Shown: piece by piece, positions 48,601 through 59,044 of the stretch | Numbering within the stretch: position 1 is the stretch's first letter | How the letters are laid out: each line of letters begins with the position of its first letter | Assembly: GCF_037975245.1 (NCBI RefSeq) | Contig: NC_092578.1 | Location: 436,001 to 500,000 of the forward strand | Length of the DNA: 64,000 nucleotides | DNA from: Apostichopus japonicus | Taxonomy: Eukaryota; Echinodermata; Holothuroidea; Aspidochirotida; Stichopodidae | Reading direction: 5' to 3' | Made by a program: the position numbers and the translations under genes | The notes under the pieces: generated by a model | Database searches by the model: none | What the model saw: only the letters and a program-made list of their open reading frames with translations | Told to the model about the DNA's origin: nothing

Positions 48601-51600
48601 TGCGAATCGGAAAATTTTCGAGTAAACAAAGTTTCAAACGCCGAAAAGGGTAAATTCATTCTCAATTTTCGACTTGAAAAATCAAGTTTTAAACTGGCAG
48701 ATTGGTTGATACATGTTCTAGAGAACATTCTTTGATGGATCCCAAAAATATAGGACTTTGAAATTTTCGTGTCATGGCCACTTTAAGGTTACTGAAATGG
48801 CCAAATTTTTGTGAACCTTTTTCATCCTTTATGCTTTGAGTAACCGTACACTTGATGAACTGCTGAGTGCAGCATTCATTAATAACATAGCAGAAGTGTA
48901 TCAGGAAATGGCATTCAATTAAAAACATGCTCAATTAAAAACATGCTCAGTTGTTAGTTGCTTTCATTCTTTCAGTTTTCCTACCTGAATTTTTGGCTCA
49001 ATCATTATCTTTGATAGACAAAAATAATGATGTACATCTACAGTTCTACACACTATTAACCTTGTTTTAAAAGAGGGTTTGAGGTTATTTTTTGGTATAT
49101 GGGTGAGATTATCCAATCAGGTTCATGAAATGAGTGAGACAAACAATTTCAGGTCAGTTGCCATGGCGATGTCTCCTTTTGCTAGTGCCTAATAGTTTCA
49201 GCAAAATTCACCAACCTCTACAAAACAAATTTGCTAACAGGATGTTGTTCTGTGAATCATAAAATATTTTTTTTTTTTCCCCAGGCATCTTCTAGCATCT
49301 GGAGTAGCTCAAGTTACCCTCAATCGATATCTTATTTTTTCTATTCATATTTTTGTGGTCAAACTAAGCTGTTGGTATAAAATTGCCAGTATTATGTTTG
49401 TCAAAAGCACTTCCATGTTTGACAACATATAGACAAATACCACCTAGATATATATATATATATCTCATAGTAAGTGTAAAGAATAAAGTAATACTAAAAT
49501 AGAAGTCCTAGTTACCCTGTAAACATTTGACTTACTCAAGTCTTCAGTCTATTTCTGTATAAACATTTTCTTTGTGTCAATTGTGTATTACATCTGTATC
49601 ATTTAGGTTTCAAGTGTTGGCTGAATCTCATTTTGCTTGAAAGTAGATAGCTATATATCCAGAAGTACCAAATTACCAATATTCCTCATAATCGACAAAT
49701 CAACCATAGTCTGTTTTGACCATCTTGTACAGTAAGAATGTCAGCAGTGTTACTGTATCTAACACTGTTACATGAATTAACTTACAGTGAGTCAGTGATT
49801 TCCATTGTACATTCTTGACAACACAACATTCTAGTTCATTTGATGGCAATCATAGCATGCTAACTCTACTTTCTATGTGTAAAGGTTTAACTTTGTTCTT
49901 TGTCAAGTATATATTGGAATTCAAGCACTTCATGTCAAAATGTTACTTATTTATAAAAGACAAGGAGATTTAGTTTTGTAACATTTAAACAAGTTCAAAA
50001 TTTAAATTAACCAGGAAATATTGGTCAATCAAGTGAGCTTCCGTTGGCTTCTCGATTGAAACAGAATGTCAATCATGGATGATGCGCTGCAGTATCAACA
50101 TACTTTGCTATACCTCTGAGTTAATATGACAGACTCTTCTCCTGAGGAGATAGAATATGAAAAGAGAAATTTCAATTTTACTGCACAGTGAAAGTAAAAA
50201 TGTCTGAACTCCCTGGTCTGAGGAATTGCAAACCTGATAACATTATTACCCTGGATTTAGGCTGAAAGCTTTGGAGAATGAAATTGGTTGGGCTTAATTT
50301 AGGTATACCTCTGTCGTCGAATGCAGGAGTAACTCCATCACATTTTGCAGCTGCCCAGCATAGTTTTTATGATTTTATTATCGAGATGTCTTTTGGTCTA
50401 GTGATCACATGGCTGAAATGATTTGGATCAAACCCTATGATTCATATAGAAACAACTTTAGAGGAAGGAGTTGGTAGTTCTGACATGAACTCATCAAGGA
50501 AAGTGCATTGCTTCTATTGATATTATTTATTCACAAGTCATAGTCTTAACTATATGAGTCACACATGGCTGAATACCTAGTGCTTCAACACTCAACTTTT
50601 ATTTATGGACTGTGATTGTTTTGGTTTTGATGTGTGATATTGTTTGAATATTGGTATTCTGTGATCCAGGAAGAATAAAAGACACGATTAAGTGATGGGT
50701 GTATCTTGCTGTAGTAAAGTCATTGAAGCATACTTGTAGAATTCCATTTGTTGTGGAAACAGTATTTGTTTTGTGGGGGTGTCAATGGTAGTAAAGTACA
50801 AAATTCAAGTTACTTAAAGCATTACGCGTGTGTGGGATACAGAAAGCCTCTTATTGCTTGTTGGAATTTGAACACATTGAAACGTTGTACACAGAGAAGA
50901 ACAGAAGTGCTCGTGAGGAATACAGATATATGCCACAGTACACACTAGTCGGGAGATCTTGAAAGTTGAAACACCTTCAATAATTGAATATTTTACTCTT
51001 CAGGAATTAAAGTTTGAAACATTTCAGAGCTTCTGTTCCAAGACATTTTAGGATTTTGATTTGGTTGTTTTAGAATGCCCGAACTTGAAGCACTTCTAAT
51101 GGAATGCCGTGTGAGTCCCTTGTACATGCGCAGTTTCTCCTTGACAAACTTCTCTACTTTTAATTTCTCTCCTGAAAAGTCTCCCGAACATGAACCACCA
51201 GGGTATCCAAGTGGTGACCCATCAAGTGGGGAGTGGAAAGAACTAACCGATCAGCAGGGGAGAAAATATTACTTCAACCAGAACACCAGGCAGACACAAT
51301 GGGAAGCACCAAGAGGGTACAGGCCTACACCGATGGTTAGGGTAAGTTGCATCCTTTACATTTGGCTTTCTTAGTTGGATCATGGTAGGGTTTAGATATA
51401 ATGTAGGGTAGAGCTAGAGACTGATAGCCCCACCAGACATGTTATAAATAATAATAATGTAAGATCTAGCTATGGGTTGGTTGATAACATTGGACTAAGT
51501 TGTAACACTTTCAGGTTAGTAATGGAAGTACAGTGTTTGGTATATATGTTATCAGTGTTCACAGTTCTGTGTTCTGTTGCGAAGACTGTTGCATGATATT

Positions 51601-54600
51601 TACCAACAGGAAAATTTTAATTTCAACAGTTCCAGTATGATTGATGAATTGTGCACAACTGGAAGTGTCAGTGTACAACTGTTTCAAGGATCATGCTGAG
51701 AATTATACTCTATAATTATGACAGTTAATTAAATCAAAGAATATCTTATGTCATTTAAACTCAATCTGACCGCTTACCATTTGACCAAACAAACTGTATA
51801 GTCTGCCATTCATCTTTCTTGTTTTATTTATTGTATTTACTTTGTTTCCTTGCTTACCTGTCTCCACACAAACTCAACACTCTGGCTGTACATACACTCT
51901 CTATGACCAGTTTCCACATTCAATGGCCTCTCTTCTCTGCCATCTTTCTTTCTCCTGTTACGACCCACATTGTTACATATTTAGGTGTTCACTATGGATT
52001 TTTACTAATCTTACACAAACATCCAGGAGTTAAGATACTGTGCAGCTTGATATAGAAAGCTTCAGTGAAAATTCAAATTCTATATTACCAGAAAGAATAA
52101 ATGAATTATAAACCTTCACTGATCTGATCATTCTTGTCCTTATGCTTTGCCACTCTCTTCAATATACAGTGTGTCATTGATCATTTTATTGATAATTTTG
52201 TCTGCAATTGAATATATTTTTTTACTAGTGTTTGGGAAGTAAACTCTGTCATGTAGTGCACTTTTTCACAGAATTGCACAAAAACATATAATAAAAACAT
52301 AATGTCAGGACTGCATTGAATGTAATCTTGACTATGTCATATATTGTGGTAAACAGAATATTTTTGTAAAATGAAGAATTTCTGTGAAAATACTACTTAT
52401 GTAAACTGTAACATCTGCAGAGAGTGATGGTTTATGGGTAATATCATTATTTGACTAATGGGCGTCATTCCCTTAGCTAAGTATATTTATTCTTCATATA
52501 AATCAGTCCAACCACAACCCTAGCAATCATACATATTAGATAAGAGGTTATATAGCTGTACTTTAAATGACTTCACATACATGTGGTTCTTACTTCCTTT
52601 AAGTGTTACCTACCCCCAACTTTACACTATATGTTCATTTCATATTGAAAGGAAACATGAAGACTTGATAAGAATATTCCATGGAGACCATACTTTAAGA
52701 TAAATCAGACAATTCAGAATAATGGAAGTTGTTCTTCTTTAGTTTTTCCCAGATTTGATTCCAAAGTTAAGCTTTCTCTGATTCGAATGGCTTACAGGGA
52801 TTAGGTTATTCACATAACCAGAGTCAGTAAGTTTTAGCACCAGTGGGATGATGATAATAAAGTTAATACAGAGTATACCAGAGTCTGTCATCTAGCATGG
52901 TCACATGATTTGTGTTTTCTAGTAGTGATCATCTCTCTGTTAATGAGAACCTGTCTCTGGTTATGCTCATTTCAGACATAGACCATAAGATCATTAATGG
53001 GGAGATATGGGCTTGTTATCCATGTTCCTTATTTTTATTAACCCCTCAGATGTCTACTGTAATTGCATGGTCCGTATATCATCTGATGCTCGGATTGCAA
53101 ATATCTCCCCTTAACCTTGCAATTCTTCAGAAAGTAAATTAAGGAGACCATAGATTATGATTATAAGACTGTGTTTTGAGATATACAGTGAGAGTTTCTT
53201 CTGTGTCTTTGGGAGATGAAGCTTTTTATGTTGGAGGTGAGAAGTCTTAAATCTGAGTGTTTACTGGTGCCTTGTACTCTGTAGGTAGGGACTGATAAGT
53301 ATCACTCCTTCAAGACCCTAAATATCTTATTGTTTCAAATTCTCCAGGGTGGCAATTAATTAGACATTGCAAGAATGACCATTATGTGAATTTAACCTTG
53401 ACTTTCCAGCTTACTGCTCTAAAAGCTCAGTGAAAATAACACCGTTCTATGCAATTGTCATATTAATAATTATTATTTGAGTTATCTGTCGTTAAACATT
53501 TTGAGCTGAATAAAAATTGCCAGATTTTTTAACGAGTCCATAGATTCTACAAACTTCAGTCAAAATTTGCAAGCCCCGTCCAACAGATCATGCGCCAATC
53601 AAATCTCTCTGATGACCGTTAGGCATAGGACTTCCGAGTATACAATACCAGTATATATAGGTTACATTTTTATGTAATGATATGGGCAGTCGCAGTGATT
53701 TTACGGTAAATCGTTCGCACCATAAGGGCAACAAAAAATAAATGTCTTTCTTTCGGTTGCGACAGCTTTTCTCCATTAAACCCACCTGGTCAGAGTGCAT
53801 TTAGAATAAGAAACATTGAATCTGTTTCGGAAGTTTGTTTTCCGAAATTCATCACCAGACACGTAATGAGACTTAAAATATTTTAAAGTTCCTCGTTGCT
53901 TTGACCTTCAGCTAGAAAACTGTTAAAATCTTCTTAAAATTGCCAGAAAACGTTTTAACCTGATTAACCTTGATAGTTGGAGTGCAGATAGTGTTTGGGA
54001 AGTAAACAAAAGTGCACAAATTTTAAAATCAAATATTATTGTTGAATTTTGGAGATAAGTTTGATACACTGACTGCAGATGGTTTGCAGATCTATTGTAT
54101 GTGTGACTCTAGTACAACTTTAGTCTATCCAGTAACAACAACCTCTTGATGTAGTACAGTGCCTCTAATTGTGTATAGTGAAGCATGAATTCACATCCAT
54201 CTTCCAACTAAATTATTCCTACCACTCTTGAGATACTTAAATGTATGGCAGTCACAAAAGAGCTTGCATTGTATCTGAAACTGTAAAATATGTTGCTTGT
54301 AGAATGACCAGACATGGCTGATTTAGGAATTAAAAAGGTAGCTTGCTGGATAAGTCTACTGCTGGTCAGCATATGTAGTCTTTGTGAGACATCATAGATA
54401 GAGTATACATGTGTGGAACAGTTACAAACAGTACCACTACAATACAATTGTATATATGATACATAAACATTCACAGCATCATCAAAATGTACATTGTAAG
54501 TTTGGCCAAAAAAAATGACCGGTGAAAACCTGGTTTTCATATATATACAGACGGACATCTTTATCTAAGATTTGTGAAATGACCAAGATGTTGGTATTCA

Positions 54601-55668
54601 CTATTCAGCAATATCTAAAATTAAAACACAAAATTAAAATATGTAGTAATTATGCAAATCAAGATTGAACAATGACTGGGAATTGTAAATAGTTGAAGGA
54701 AGAAAGAACTTATTGACAACAAAGAGATTTCAAAGTAGTGACCAGACAGGGGATCTGTTTGTACCAGATTATGAAATAATCAATTAATTTCATAAGCAAT
54801 GCCCTGTTATCATTTGAGATTCAAACTCTGGTCTCTACATAAATATTGTGTAATATAGTGAAGTATGTTGTTTTGTGTAATATTTGCTCAGATACTAGTG
54901 GAGAAAGTTACATTCCTATTCAATAGCTACTGGTATACCCAGGTTTAAGCTGTGATTGTAGCTTCAACCAACTGTTATTCACCCACCCCTTCTTCATTGT
55001 TTAGACAACAATGACATTTATCATTTTGTTGGAAGTGCCTTTCCTGGTTACCTTAGCTACAGCACCCTTTCAAAGGTAGGCATTGCCTTCACTTTACAAC
55101 AATGCTTTCATAGAACACTGATTTCAAATCAAAAATTCAAATTTTGTTTTTCTTTATCTTCTGTCCTTTCATTCCTAATTTTATGAAACTTGACATGGAA
55201 GTTCTAAGGTGTGTGTCTATTCTTTTCCTTTAAGATTTGATTCCGATTGATAACTTGATAAGGTAAACAGAAACAGTGTTATTTACATGTTGTATTGTTG
55301 ATCTCACCAAACCCCTTAATTATCAGAAATACCAACTGTAAATCATTCATGTTGGCCTTGAGGTAACTAAATTGTTATGATAAACAACTAAGGTTACCTA
55401 TTGCAGCTGAAAGCCTCTTCTATTCTGAGAAATGCTTCAAACTTTAGTGTATTTACACTGTTATTGATGTCAGCCTCCTCTATTCTGAGAAATGCTTCAA
55501 ACTTTAGTCTATTTACACTGTTATTAATGTCATGGTTATTTTCTGTTCTTTGAATAGTCACCAACGTCAATGCGTCGTGGTTCGGAAGGATCTGTACCTA
55601 CTGGCTGGAAGGAGGAGCGTGGAAGTAATGGGGAGAAGGTCTTTACCCATCTTGCCACCAATGCAATA
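42647..55668 (+). CDS. SH3-WW RhoGAP of the ARHGAP9/12/15/27 family, N-terminal three exons, partial
   Basis: These cytosolic proteins stimulate GTP hydrolysis by Rac/Cdc42-type GTPases and use SH3 and WW domains for partner binding. Exon 42647-43141 (ATG to a CAG/GTAAAG donor, 165 codons) holds an SH3 domain at residues about 4-64: ALYQYDID, DDWWYVQFGE, AFYLPASYLKEL, like the ARHGAP12 block NDDWWQVK..AFYVPAQYVKEV. A proline/serine-rich linker follows. Exon 51180-51341 (54 codons) gives WW1: GEWKELTDQQGRKYYFNQNT then QTQWEAP. Exon 55558-55668 (37 codons) begins SPTSMRRGSEGSVPTGWKEE and gives the first part of a degenerate WW2, stopping at TNAI before a GTAATT donor. All joins are phase 0. The rest of WW2, PH and RhoGAP are not found before the right edge. 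The start is the first ATG of the SH3 frame with an acceptor just upstream; upstream codons are also open to a TTG, so a leader-encoded extension is possible. Confidence 0.88.
43142..45580. other. ARHGAP intron, no further exon seen
   Basis: AT-rich intronic sequence between the SH3 exon and the THAP transposon. No conserved exon was recognised. A short overlapping pair of open frames near 43200-43549 has no homology that I know. Confidence 0.45.
45767..45774. promoter_or_regulatory. CRE palindrome TGACGTCA, left arm of THAP transposon
   Basis: A perfect 8-bp cAMP response element, 168 bp upstream of the plus-strand THAP-like ATG. The right arm has two more, at 48583-48600. Binding is inferred from consensus only. 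Confidence 0.5.
45942..46187 (+). pseudogene. THAP-type zinc-finger fragment of the transposon, broken
   Basis: ATG at 45942 begins MPVRCVVGGCINIITHAISLH, with the C-x4-C start and hydrophobic-His-x-P spacing of THAP (C2CH) DNA-binding domains, then KLVHNTIADFTGPSQYA. The following sequence should contain the third cysteine and the histidine, but the frame seems shifted near 46098 and the 81-residue frame ends at 46187. THAP domains are DNA-binding modules of P-element-type and related transposases and of host proteins. A donor-like GGAG/GTAGCG lies at 46284-46290, compatible with this being the first exon. Confidence 0.65.
46188..48160. other. Interior of THAP transposon
   Basis: No recognisable transposase catalytic core. 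Several mid-sized open frames on the minus strand (for example 46996-47301, 47488-47706, 47639-47824) have a protein-like look but no family that I can name; they may be eroded exons of the two convergent genes. Confidence 0.35.
48161..48450 (-). pseudogene. Acidic N-terminal ORF of the transposon, P2X7-C-terminal-like type, broken
   Basis: ATG at 48450 begins MADPEPIAATEVQSDNGSSL and meets a TAA after 27 codons; a second frame continues FLIFEAESEGDDHSNIEP and then VLEPYQFEPVKRAEIEAPQ. The acidic stretch followed by EPYxFEP is like the opening of invertebrate proteins annotated as P2X purinoceptor 7-like, which end in a cysteine-rich P2X7 C-terminal domain; that comparison is from memory. A donor-like GTAAGA follows at about 48174. 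The stop and frame change indicate decay. Confidence 0.45.
48583..48600. promoter_or_regulatory. Tandem CRE palindromes, right arm of THAP transposon
   Basis: Two perfect TGACGTCA sites (48583-48590 and 48593-48600) separated by two bases, 133 bp upstream of the minus-strand ATG at 48450. They mirror the single site in the left arm. Confidence 0.55.
48787..51179. other. ARHGAP intron with one candidate cryptic exon
   Basis: AT-rich intron between the transposon and the WW1 exon, with an AT microsatellite at 49449-49463. A strong acceptor (11 T, then CCCCAG) at 49284 and a GTATAA donor at 49375 bound 90 nt that stay open in phase 0 (see separate entry). Nothing else is supported. Confidence 0.4.
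49285..49374 (+). other. Possible cassette exon of ARHGAP
   Basis: A 90-nt segment, exactly 30 codons in the phase of the neighbouring exons, beginning ASSSIWSSSSYPQSIS and then hydrophobic. The acceptor is excellent and the donor (TTG/GTATAA) is mediocre. The aromatic, hydrophobic second half is unusual for a linker between SH3 and WW domains, so chance is likely. Confidence 0.18.
51342..55404. other. ARHGAP intron between WW1 and WW2 exons
   Basis: AT-rich, no recognised exon. An exon-like 71-nt segment at 55005-55075 has good splice borders but would break the phase. Open frames at 51819-52055 and 54208-54558 lack homology and splice context. Confidence 0.45.
55405..55530 (+). repeat. Two-copy 60-bp tandem repeat before WW2 exon
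   Basis: Two copies of GCCTC(T)TCTATTCTGAGAAA, TGCTTCAAACTTTAGT and TATTTACACTGTTATT, differing at a few bases, ending about 28 bp before the acceptor of the WW2 exon. Confidence 0.9.
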
Positions 55669-56066
55669 GTAATTATTTCTTTTGATAACTTCAGATATTT
55701 TCGGATTATCCAGTTATGTGGGATGAGAATACTTTTGGCATACAGTAGTGTGATTCTTGGAAGTATTGGCTAATCAAGTAAGAGGAAAATGCCACATTTG
55801 CCCTGCATGATCTTCTGAATTTACAAAGACCGAAGTCCAAATATTGACTGTAAGCAGTCTGTGGATATTGTGGGGTGGGTTGGAGGAGGGAAGGATGAAG
55901 TTGGAAGCAGTCTGTGGAGATGGTGGGGTGGGTTAGAGATGAGGTGAGGTGAGTTGTTGCGTGCTACCTTGCATATGTAAGTTACTTGTGTCACACAGCA
56001 CAGAGGAGCTGTACATACCAGTACCTTTCATACCTACCTCTTGCTACTAACCCTCTTAGCACTGCC
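55669..56066. other. ARHGAP intron
   Basis: Intronic sequence with a G-rich duplication at 55855-55935 (CAGTCTGTGGATATTGTGGGGTGGGTTGGAGG type, two copies about 54 bp apart). The remainder of WW2 was sought here and not found. Confidence 0.4.
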
Positions 56067-56334
56067 CTTCCACAGACCCCTTCCAAAGACCCTTTCCACA
56101 GACCCCTTCCACAGACCCCTTCCACAGACCCCTTCCACAGACCCCTTCCACAGACCCCTTCCACAGACCCCTTCCACAGACCCCTTCCACATACCCCTTC
56201 CACAGACCCCTTCCAAAGACCCCTTCCACATACCCCTTCCACAGACCCCTTCCACAGACCCCTTCCACAGACCCCTTCCACAGACCCCTTCCACAGACCC
56301 CTTCCACAGACCCCTTCCACAGACCCCTTCCAGG
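56067..56334 (+). repeat. 13-bp minisatellite CCCCTTCCACAGA, about 20 copies
   Basis: Near-perfect 13-bp units with occasional CAAAGA or CATA variants. Because 13 is not a multiple of three, all frames on both strands are open and yield PLPQTPSTDPFHR-type peptides; these are artefacts. Each unit is a pyrimidine run followed by CACAG. Confidence 0.97.
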
Positions 56335-57968
56335 TCACAGCCCTTCCTCTTCCCTTTCAGACCTGCTATTTATATATACAGTCAAACTGGACATTCATGC
56401 CAGGTACCGCAGTAGTCTCTCATTACTAGTATTATCCTGACAGGTAGCAATCCAGGAAAAACAAACTCATATTACAAGAACAAGCAGTGATTATTAATTA
56501 AGTTTTGCCTTATGCAAAGTACAGGATCAGAATAATTTGACAAAGAAAAGCTGGACAAACAAAGCTGAACAAACAGTGAAACTTTGATATTTGTTTTTTT
56601 GCTTTGCTAAAGTGAAATTACTTTATATATTCCTAAATTTAACAATCAAATTTCATGACATTTCTAGCAAACTTATTGGTTGTCAGATGCTGACATTATT
56701 TGATGTGTTGTGTCATGAATTAAAGCTGGCTGCTAAGTTAATTAGGTTAAAGTAACACCAGTATATAGATGAAGAATTGATATAAATCAAATTGATTGAT
56801 TGATTAGTTGCAAACAATTGATCAAAACCAGTTAATGCAAATTTCAGTGTGTGTGTTCCAGTTTCTCCCAACCATCTGCAGACTGGTCTGTCCTCTTGTC
56901 TCTGTATGTTTGTAAGAACAGAAAAATAAAATGAAAAAGCTGGGTAGAAGATAGTAAAGTCCCATTGAGAATTGTGCAGTATACATGTGGTTATGCATTG
57001 TCCTTGTACATAAATGCCAGGATTTGCTATGAAGAGAAAATGTTACATAACTAGAAAAGTTGTAGGTACATTGTCTCTCATTGAGAAGATATGGTTATAA
57101 TGCTAATGCTAGCATTTAACTTGAATATTATGTGATCTGTTGTTATAGTAACCTGACATAGATACCCATTAACACTAGTATCATATCGGTTTTAACAGTA
57201 ATTAGATTCCCTGCATATACTAGTCAAAGAGCATACATGTCTATGGACACCCTTAACACTATCAGCAAAATGATTAGCTTTCTATATCATTGTGTTAAAA
57301 CTAAAAACATCCAGGTGTTGCATTATCTAGCAACCTGTCCTTTTAGTTAGACATACATATCAGGCTTTAAGCATTGTTCCATGTATTTCTCAACTTTAGT
57401 CTTGGGGTGGTACCACTGATACTTGTCACCAATACCACTCACCCCTAATAATTTGACATGCTTTAATAGTTTTCAGCGTGTATTGTACTTTACATCCTTA
57501 AATTTCTCTGTCAGAGTTGTATTGTTAAGAAATATTTAATCTGTTATGTGTTTGACGTACAGCAGAGATGTGACGTGTATAAATGTTGTCACAATATCTA
57601 AGGAAGCAGGAAATGCTTTAAATATGTGGGAATTCTGCTTCATTTTATTGTTGTGTAGGTATAGTTTACCTGAGTTTGTGAAATTGCAACAATACTCAAA
57701 CCTCAAGTATGTTGCCTAGGAAGTAAATGAAATTGAACATAGTAAAAAAAAGATTTTTCTTTTTCATTCCTATTTTAACATCTAATATATAATTGACGTT
57801 GGAATTATGCTTTTAAGTACCATAGAATATGAGAATTTGGAGTGGAAACCAACTGGTTCTGTTCACGGAAGTCATAAAGTGTACATAGTGAAGAGCAACT
57901 GTTTGGATAATGAACAGAAGTGCCAATTGTTGGCAAACTAGTACTGACAAAAGTAGCAAACTCTTCAA
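56335..57968. other. ARHGAP intron
   Basis: AT-rich intron, no exon, RNA gene or repeat recognised apart from a short GATTGATTGATTG at 56791-56804. Confidence 0.45.
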
Positions 57969-58029
57969 TTTAAGTTTCAATTGCACAGTTTTGAATTACT
58001 TGTCATAGTGTTGCTCTGTTTAATACTGT
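57969..58029 (+). repeat. 61-bp direct repeat, left border of 5.2-kb insertion
   Basis: Sequence from TTTAAGTTTCAATTGCACAG to GTTTAATACTGT is identical to 63235-63295. The identity stops sharply on both sides. The outer flanks are AT-rich intron and the inner side is the composite insertion. Confidence 0.95.
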
Positions 58030-58035
58030 TTAAAC

Positions 58036-58530
58036 TCGCTGGCTCGTCCGCTAGGAGCTGGATAACTTTTGCCCGAACCGGGGTCAGCGGGGCCACTATG
58101 ATGGCTGACCATGCCAAGAGGGGGAAGATGTAAGCTTCCGGTCCGTTTCGCGACAGGGACCTGGCGTTATGTGGAAGGCCTGCGGGTGGGCCGCCTGAAC
58201 AAAGATGAGCAGCCCATTGTTACCCTGTGTCGCAATCAGGTCTATCAGAGGTCTGCTGAACATGTGGAAAAACCTACTTCATGTTCGTTGCAAAAGGGTC
58301 CACTCGTCAGGGTGGAGCTGTCCCCTGGGCAGAGCATCGGCCATCACATTCTCCTTTCTGGCTATCTGAGAGACTTGTAGGGCCATGCCAGATTCTGTAG
58401 CTGTGGTGAGGGTCTCCCTTGCCAGACGGCAATATCTCTCTGACCTGGTGCCACCATGTCTGTTGACGTAGCTACAGTATGTTACCACCGTCGTGTTGTC
58501 TGAGAGGATGGTAGTCAAAAGCCCCGTACC
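58036..58530 (-). pseudogene. DIRS-type RNase H fragment, frameshifted
   Basis: The minus frame contains ILSDNTTVVTYCSYVNRHGG then TRSERYCRLARE, QVSQIARKENVMADALPRGQ and LHPDEWTLL. The SDNTTVV.Y.NRQGGT...CRLA....HIPG..NV.AD.LSRG...EW.L pattern is that of the RNase H domain of DIRS tyrosine-recombinase retrotransposons. Past LLQRT the frame is broken, with fragments such as PEAYIFPLLAW, VAPLTPVRAK and QLLADEPASL resembling the downstream DIRS segment, cut off at the 61-bp repeat. It is inactive as it stands. Confidence 0.7.
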
Positions 58531-58936
58531 TGGGCGCCGGAGGGCTCCAGAGAGCCCAACCCTGTGTATCTGCTGCTAAAGAAGTCAAGGACAGCGGCCT
58601 GCTTGGTGACCTTGTTAGCGCTTGCAGGACAGCCGCACTCGCAGTACTGATTCAGTACCACAGTACCGTTGATGACTCCTTCAGTTATCAACCCGTTGCA
58701 ATCAGAAAACTCTGAAGAAAAGGAATGTCCTGATGATGCTAAGCTGTACCCTGTAGGGAGGTTTAATGGAGGTTCTTTCCATGCTAAAAAATATTAATCA
58801 TAATATTGGGGAAAGAAAAGGCGTAGACCTATTGAAAGATAATGATGCCTGAGGCGCCTAACAATATTACTCCGGTCAACGAAAACCTGTCAAGCATAGA
58901 GACAAGTATCTTCTGGATGGGAAGCTGCACTGACGA

Positions 58937-59044
58937 AAAAGTGCCTTGCCCAAGGAAACAACTGAATGATCCGGCCAGGACTCAAACCTGCAAGCCTTAG
59001 ATCACCAGTCCACTGCCTTCACCACTTGACCACAGTACTCTCTA
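58937..59044 (-). mobile_element. tRNA-derived SINE head, third copy of family
   Basis: Minus strand: AGAGAGTACTGTGGTCAAGT, GGTGAAGGCAGTGGACTGGT, B-box-like GGTTTGAGTCC (58988-58978), then TGGCCGGATCATTCAG and CTTGGGCAAGGCACTTTTTC. The same order is seen in the copy at 29060-29389. It ends soon after the CAAGGCAC block, so the 3' part is missing or diverged. Confidence 0.75.

Larger units (their letters stand above)
45581..48786. mobile_element. 3.2-kb DNA transposon with terminal inverted repeats and THAP-like ORF remnants
   Basis: The left end reads TTAAAGAGGCCATGACACGA and the reverse complement of the right end reads TTAAAGTGGCCATGACACGA, both continuing AAAA. Inside, a plus-strand frame at 45942 starts a THAP-type zinc finger and a minus-strand frame at 48450 starts an acidic EPYQFEP protein, so two genes converge. 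Both have stops or frameshifts and no DDE or RNase H transposase core is seen, so this copy appears inactive. The flanks GGATTATT and GGTTACTG resemble each other at 5 of 8 positions; an 8-bp target duplication (P or hAT type) is possible but not convincing. It lies in an ARHGAP intron. Confidence 0.75.

Noticed and set aside
51074-51179. Extension of the WW1 exon upstream to the TTTTAG acceptor at 51073
   Set aside because: In phase 0 it meets a TGA after four codons; the acceptor at 51179 with its pyrimidine tract joins in frame with the SH3 exon.
55005-55075. Exon-like 71-nt segment between the WW1 and WW2 exons (TTTAG acceptor, GTAGGC donor)
   Set aside because: Its length would break the phase-0 joining of the WW1 and WW2 exons, and the hydrophobic peptide has no family match.
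55986-56429. Several overlapping open frames with PLPQTPSTDPF or GRGLWKGSVEG repeats
   Set aside because: Produced by the 13-bp minisatellite, which is open in every frame.
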